Shown here in pieces: positions 62,126 to 64,000 of a stretch of 64,000 nucleotides of DNA; within the stretch, counting starts at the first letter, position 1; each line of letters starts with the position of its first letter. The stretch comes from Flavihumibacter sp. UBA7668 (GTDB lineage: Bacteria > Bacteroidota > Bacteroidia > Chitinophagales > Chitinophagaceae): NCBI RefSeq assembly GCF_002483205.1, contig NZ_DLHM01000004.1, positions 776,962-840,961 of the forward strand. Reading direction: 5' to 3'. The notes beneath the pieces were generated by a model, which was given only the letters and a program-made list of their open reading frames with translations, had not been told where the DNA came from and did not search any database. Made by a program: the position numbers and the translations under genes.

Positions 62126-62380
62126 TTAATTCGAACAAAAAAAAACTCCTAATTCAACGATTTGAAGGGATTTCAATTTTATCAGCGCACAACTGGACGG
62201 AACCCGAAAATGTAGAAAAAATTCAGTTTGGTTACTATCCATCAGGTCGCAACAATGAGATAAATCAAGAATTGCGCCTGTCACTACCGCTTCATCCATC
62301 TTATCAGCATTCTCTTTCGTATTGGCCCATTCATAAGCACCGTCATAGTTGTTTTCCAGGAAATACATTCCATGTCCCAA
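62126..62380 (-). pseudogene. Fragment of an ART-like/DUF3990-type protein
   Basis: An 84-residue fragment starts in-frame at a TTG (LGHGMYFLENNYDGAYEWAN) and includes AVVTGAILDLSHCCDLMDS. Known relatives begin with a YHGTS segment and continue into LGHGIYFWEN...ALEWA; that N-terminal part is missing here. The frame is open upstream to about 62497 with unrelated sequence. Judged a decayed remnant; the ADP-ribosyltransferase-like relation is from remembered motifs. Confidence 0.5.
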
Positions 62381-62435
62381 TCGCTTAAATGGTTTATCAG
62401 AAAGTGGAAAAAGAGTAGATTCTTTGCTTCTTGCT

Positions 62436-62508
62436 ATTCGGCTTCCCTCAGAAGTTCCTGGTAAGGTGCCGTATATTCTCCGTTACCGTCCAGATTCGGC
62501 AGGTTCAA
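62436..62508 (-). pseudogene. Short C-terminal protein fragment, unidentified
   Basis: A 23-codon piece on the minus strand reads LPNLDGNGEYTAPYQELLRE with a stop at 62436. It has the look of a real protein C-terminus, but its family is not recognised. Its upstream boundary at about 62505 is also the edge of a pstB-like piece on the other strand, so a rearrangement junction is likely there. Confidence 0.35.
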
Positions 62509-62564
62509 TAACCATTGTGGTTATTACCCACAATATGCAACAGGCGCAGCGGGTGGCTCATTGA
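62508..62564 (+). pseudogene. pstB gene fragment (phosphate ABC transporter ATPase)
   Basis: The plus strand encodes ITIVVITHNMQQAQRVAH then a stop. The THNMQQAxRV sequence is the distinctive H-loop region of PstB. Only about 18 codons are present, with no ABC Walker motifs nearby, so this is a translocated remnant. Confidence 0.6.
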
Positions 62565-62597
62565 AATTGCTACACTTTTGCACAATCTCCCAATAAA

Positions 62598-62630
62598 AAA
62601 AGCGCAAACCCTTACCGGATCTGCGCTTTT
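62598..62630 (-). terminator. Intrinsic terminator after tRNA-Ser
   Basis: A stem TGCGCTTT/AAAGCGCA with an A/T-rich extension and a run of T on the minus strand (A-run at 62595-62601 on plus) lies 13 bases past the tRNA 3' end, in the right orientation to stop tRNA transcription. Confidence 0.75.
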
Positions 62631-62642
62631 ACTTTTGTAGTG

Positions 62643-62727
62643 CGGAGAGAGAGGGATTCGAACCCCCGGACCTGTAACAGTCAACGGTTTTCAAGACCGC
62701 CGCATTCGACCGCTCTGCCATCTCTCC
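62643..62727 (-). tRNA. tRNA-Ser (anticodon UGA)
   Basis: An 85-base cloverleaf on the minus strand: acceptor GGAGAGA pairs with TCTCTCC at the 3' end; the D-arm has GGCAGAGCGGTCGAATGC; the anticodon loop CTTGAAA gives UGA; a long variable arm typical of class II tRNA-Ser follows; the T-arm has GGTTCGAATCC. The CCA end is not encoded. Confidence 0.95.
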
Positions 62728-63076
62728 GGGCGCAAAATTAGGGGTTGAGATTAAATACCAAAATATTTTTTCTGAACTTGACCAATTTCTTCGAAAAGAT
62801 TGAAAATCAAGGGCTAGTGGAAAGGCTTAAAAAATGGGCAGGCATCGGCTGGAATTCAATAGGATCAAGGGGTTGGAGTTTAATGCCTTTTGAGGAGAGC
62901 CGGAATAAGAGCACCTAATCCCCTGAATAACAATTTTTTACCAACCGGGTAAAATACCCCCCTGCTGCTAATAACTTGTTAATATATTCGAATAATTTGC
63001 ACAATTTGACGGCTCCCGTACCGGTCATACAACCTAATTTTCCAAACTTAACAGCACCCAACAAAATCAAGCTTGC
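62728..63076. other. Intergenic stretch between tRNA-Ser and the sugar transporter
   Basis: 349 bases with no credible coding frame, RNA gene or repeat. AT-rich sequence near 62975-63010 (ACTTGTTAATATATTCGAAT) could hold the transporter promoter, but no box fits the consensus well. Confidence 0.5.
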
Positions 63077-64000
63077 ATGTCATCCAAGAACAAGTACTTA
63101 TTACCGTTCATTCTGGTCACCTCGCTCTTTTTCCTCTGGGCATTTCTTCATAATATCAATCCAATATTGATTCCCCATTTGAAAAAAGCCTGCCAGTTGA
63201 ATGATACCCAATCGGCATTGATCGACTTCGCCGTTTATATGGCCTACTTTACGATTGCCCTGCCTGCCGGATGGTTCATGAATAAATATGGGTTCAAAAA
63301 AGGAATCATCTTCGGTTTGGTTCTTTATGGCGCAGGTGCTTTGCTTTTTCTTCCTTCGGCGGATACCCGTTCCTATGCTTTTTTCCTTGCTGCACTTTTC
63401 GTTATTGCAGGTGGTGCAACTTTTCTGGAAACTATCGCCAATCCCTATATAACGAAACTTGGTGACCCCGAAACCGCAACCCAGCGATTGAATTTTGCGC
63501 AATCCTTTAATGGTGTGGGAGCATTCCTTGCACCATTAATAGGTGGTAAATTCATTCTTACAGGTATTGAACACAGTCCCGAAACTCTTAAGGCAATGGA
63601 ACAGGCCGGCACTCTTCAGGCCTACCTCCAGGAAGAGGCCAATGCTGTTCGTTTACCCTATCTGGTTATTGGCGTGGTGGTTTTTGTTCTGGTTGCATTA
63701 TTCCTGGTAGTGAAACTTCCGGAAGGCGAAGAAACCTCCAGTTCTGCAAGTTCCGCAGAAGATAAATTCTCCTTTTCTGTATTATCCATTCCTCAGGTTC
63801 GCTGGGCTGTTTTAGCACAATTTTTTTATGTTGGAGCGCAGGTTGGTGTGGGTAGTTTTTTTATCCGCTACTCCAAATACACTATGGATTTACCGGAAAA
63901 ATCGGCATCTGAATACCTTGCCCTCTCCATGATAGGCTTCATGGTTGGCCGTTTTACCGGAACATTTTTTATGAAGTTTATCAGTCCGGCCAGGTTATTG
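63077..64000 (+). CDS. FucP-type MFS sugar:proton symporter (3' partial)
   Basis: 308 codons are visible from ATG 63077 and the frame is still open at the window end. The sequence has the FucP-like features KNKYLLPFILVTSLFFLWAF, NPILIPHLKKACQLNDTQSA, LPAGWFMNKYGFKKGI, ATFLETIANPYITKLGD and FAQSFNGVGAFLAPLIGG. About eight helices are already present of the expected twelve. It likely imports fucose, glucose/galactose or N-acetylglucosamine with protons; the substrate is not decidable. Confidence 0.9.
   Translation, partial: MSSKNKYLLPFILVTSLFFLWAFLHNINPILIPHLKKACQLNDTQSALIDFAVYMAYFTIALPAGWFMNKYGFKKGIIFGLVLYGAGALLFLPSADTRSYAFFLAALFVIAGGATFLETIANPYITKLGDPETATQRLNFAQSFNGVGAFLAPLIGGKFILTGIEHSPETLKAMEQAGTLQAYLQEEANAVRLPYLVIGVVVFVLVALFLVVKLPEGEETSSSASSAEDKFSFSVLSIPQVRWAVLAQFFYVGAQVGVGSFFIRYSKYTMDLPEKSASEYLALSMIGFMVGRFTGTFFMKFISPARLL

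Noticed and set aside
62349..62564. Plus-strand 71-codon frame near tRNA-Ser
   Set aside because: Only its last 18 codons are protein-like (pstB remnant); the rest is antisense to the ART-like fragment.

Overview
The window is from a member of the Bacteroidota, most likely a Chitinophagaceae-type organism. The sequence shows several protein families largely confined to that phylum (DUF4294, DUF4270, DUF5686, GSCFA, single-domain glycogen synthase next to panC). It also shows Bacteroidota-type promoters (-7 box TAnnTTTG, sometimes with a TTG at about -33), tight four-base ATGA overlaps between operon genes, and many lipoprotein or Tat-like leader peptides. No species can be named from sequence alone.

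Layout. 1-5 kb: a cytochrome c biogenesis gene (5' end outside the window), DUF4294, a carbohydrate-binding/HhH fusion and an oxidoreductase. 5.07-6.48 kb: a complete IS256-family element with 8-bp target duplication, inserted in the left arm of a terminator hairpin. 6.6-9.4 kb (minus): panC-panD-flippase-rfaE2, i.e. pantothenate and LPS-heptose genes. 9.5-15.8 kb (plus): a truncated glycogen synthase, DUF4270 lipoprotein, metK, then rlmB-HMG-CoA lyase-GSCFA. 15.8-17 kb (minus): a C-terminal fragment of a phosphotransferase, and miaE. 17.2-27.3 kb (plus): penicillin acylase, a small membrane protein, DUF5686, trhO, a histidine kinase flanked by GC-rich palindromes, and mutS2. 27.3-28.1 kb is repeat-rich and holds a frameshifted membrane ORF.

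28-50 kb is mostly carbohydrate and peptide catabolism. A plus-strand operon encodes a GH63-like glycosidase, P1 peptidase, class IV aminotransferase and WYL regulator, followed by a GH20 hexosaminidase. Four Gfo/Idh/MocA oxidoreductases occur in the window (3.8, 36.6, 39.2 and 47.1 kb). A long minus-strand run at 40.5-48.2 kb carries oxidoreductase, GH18, a membrane protein, acyltransferase, LytS-type kinase, LytTR regulator and GH13 amylase. No SusC/SusD pair is present, so this is not a classical polysaccharide utilisation locus.

50-62 kb contains a frameshifted FAD monooxygenase, a DUF2975/XRE pair, an ankyrin lipoprotein, an acyltransferase, an acetylxylan-esterase-like hydrolase, an ArsR-SRPBCC-DoxX-DUF4256 operon with two visible operator dyads, a NamZ-like DUF1343 protein, GH43, and an SDR/AraC pair. 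The end has a DUF421 membrane protein, a patch of gene fragments at the 3' side of tRNA-Ser(UGA), and the start of a FucP-type sugar transporter cut by the window edge.

I found no clearly novel defence or biosynthetic system and no CRISPR array. The most interesting non-genic signals are: (1) the IS copy whose target duplication rebuilds a terminator hairpin; (2) purine-rich (sense-strand) low-complexity tracts at the 3' ends of at least four genes; (3) GC-rich palindromes around the histidine kinase, one of which encodes its C-terminal tail; and (4) the fragment patch next to tRNA-Ser.
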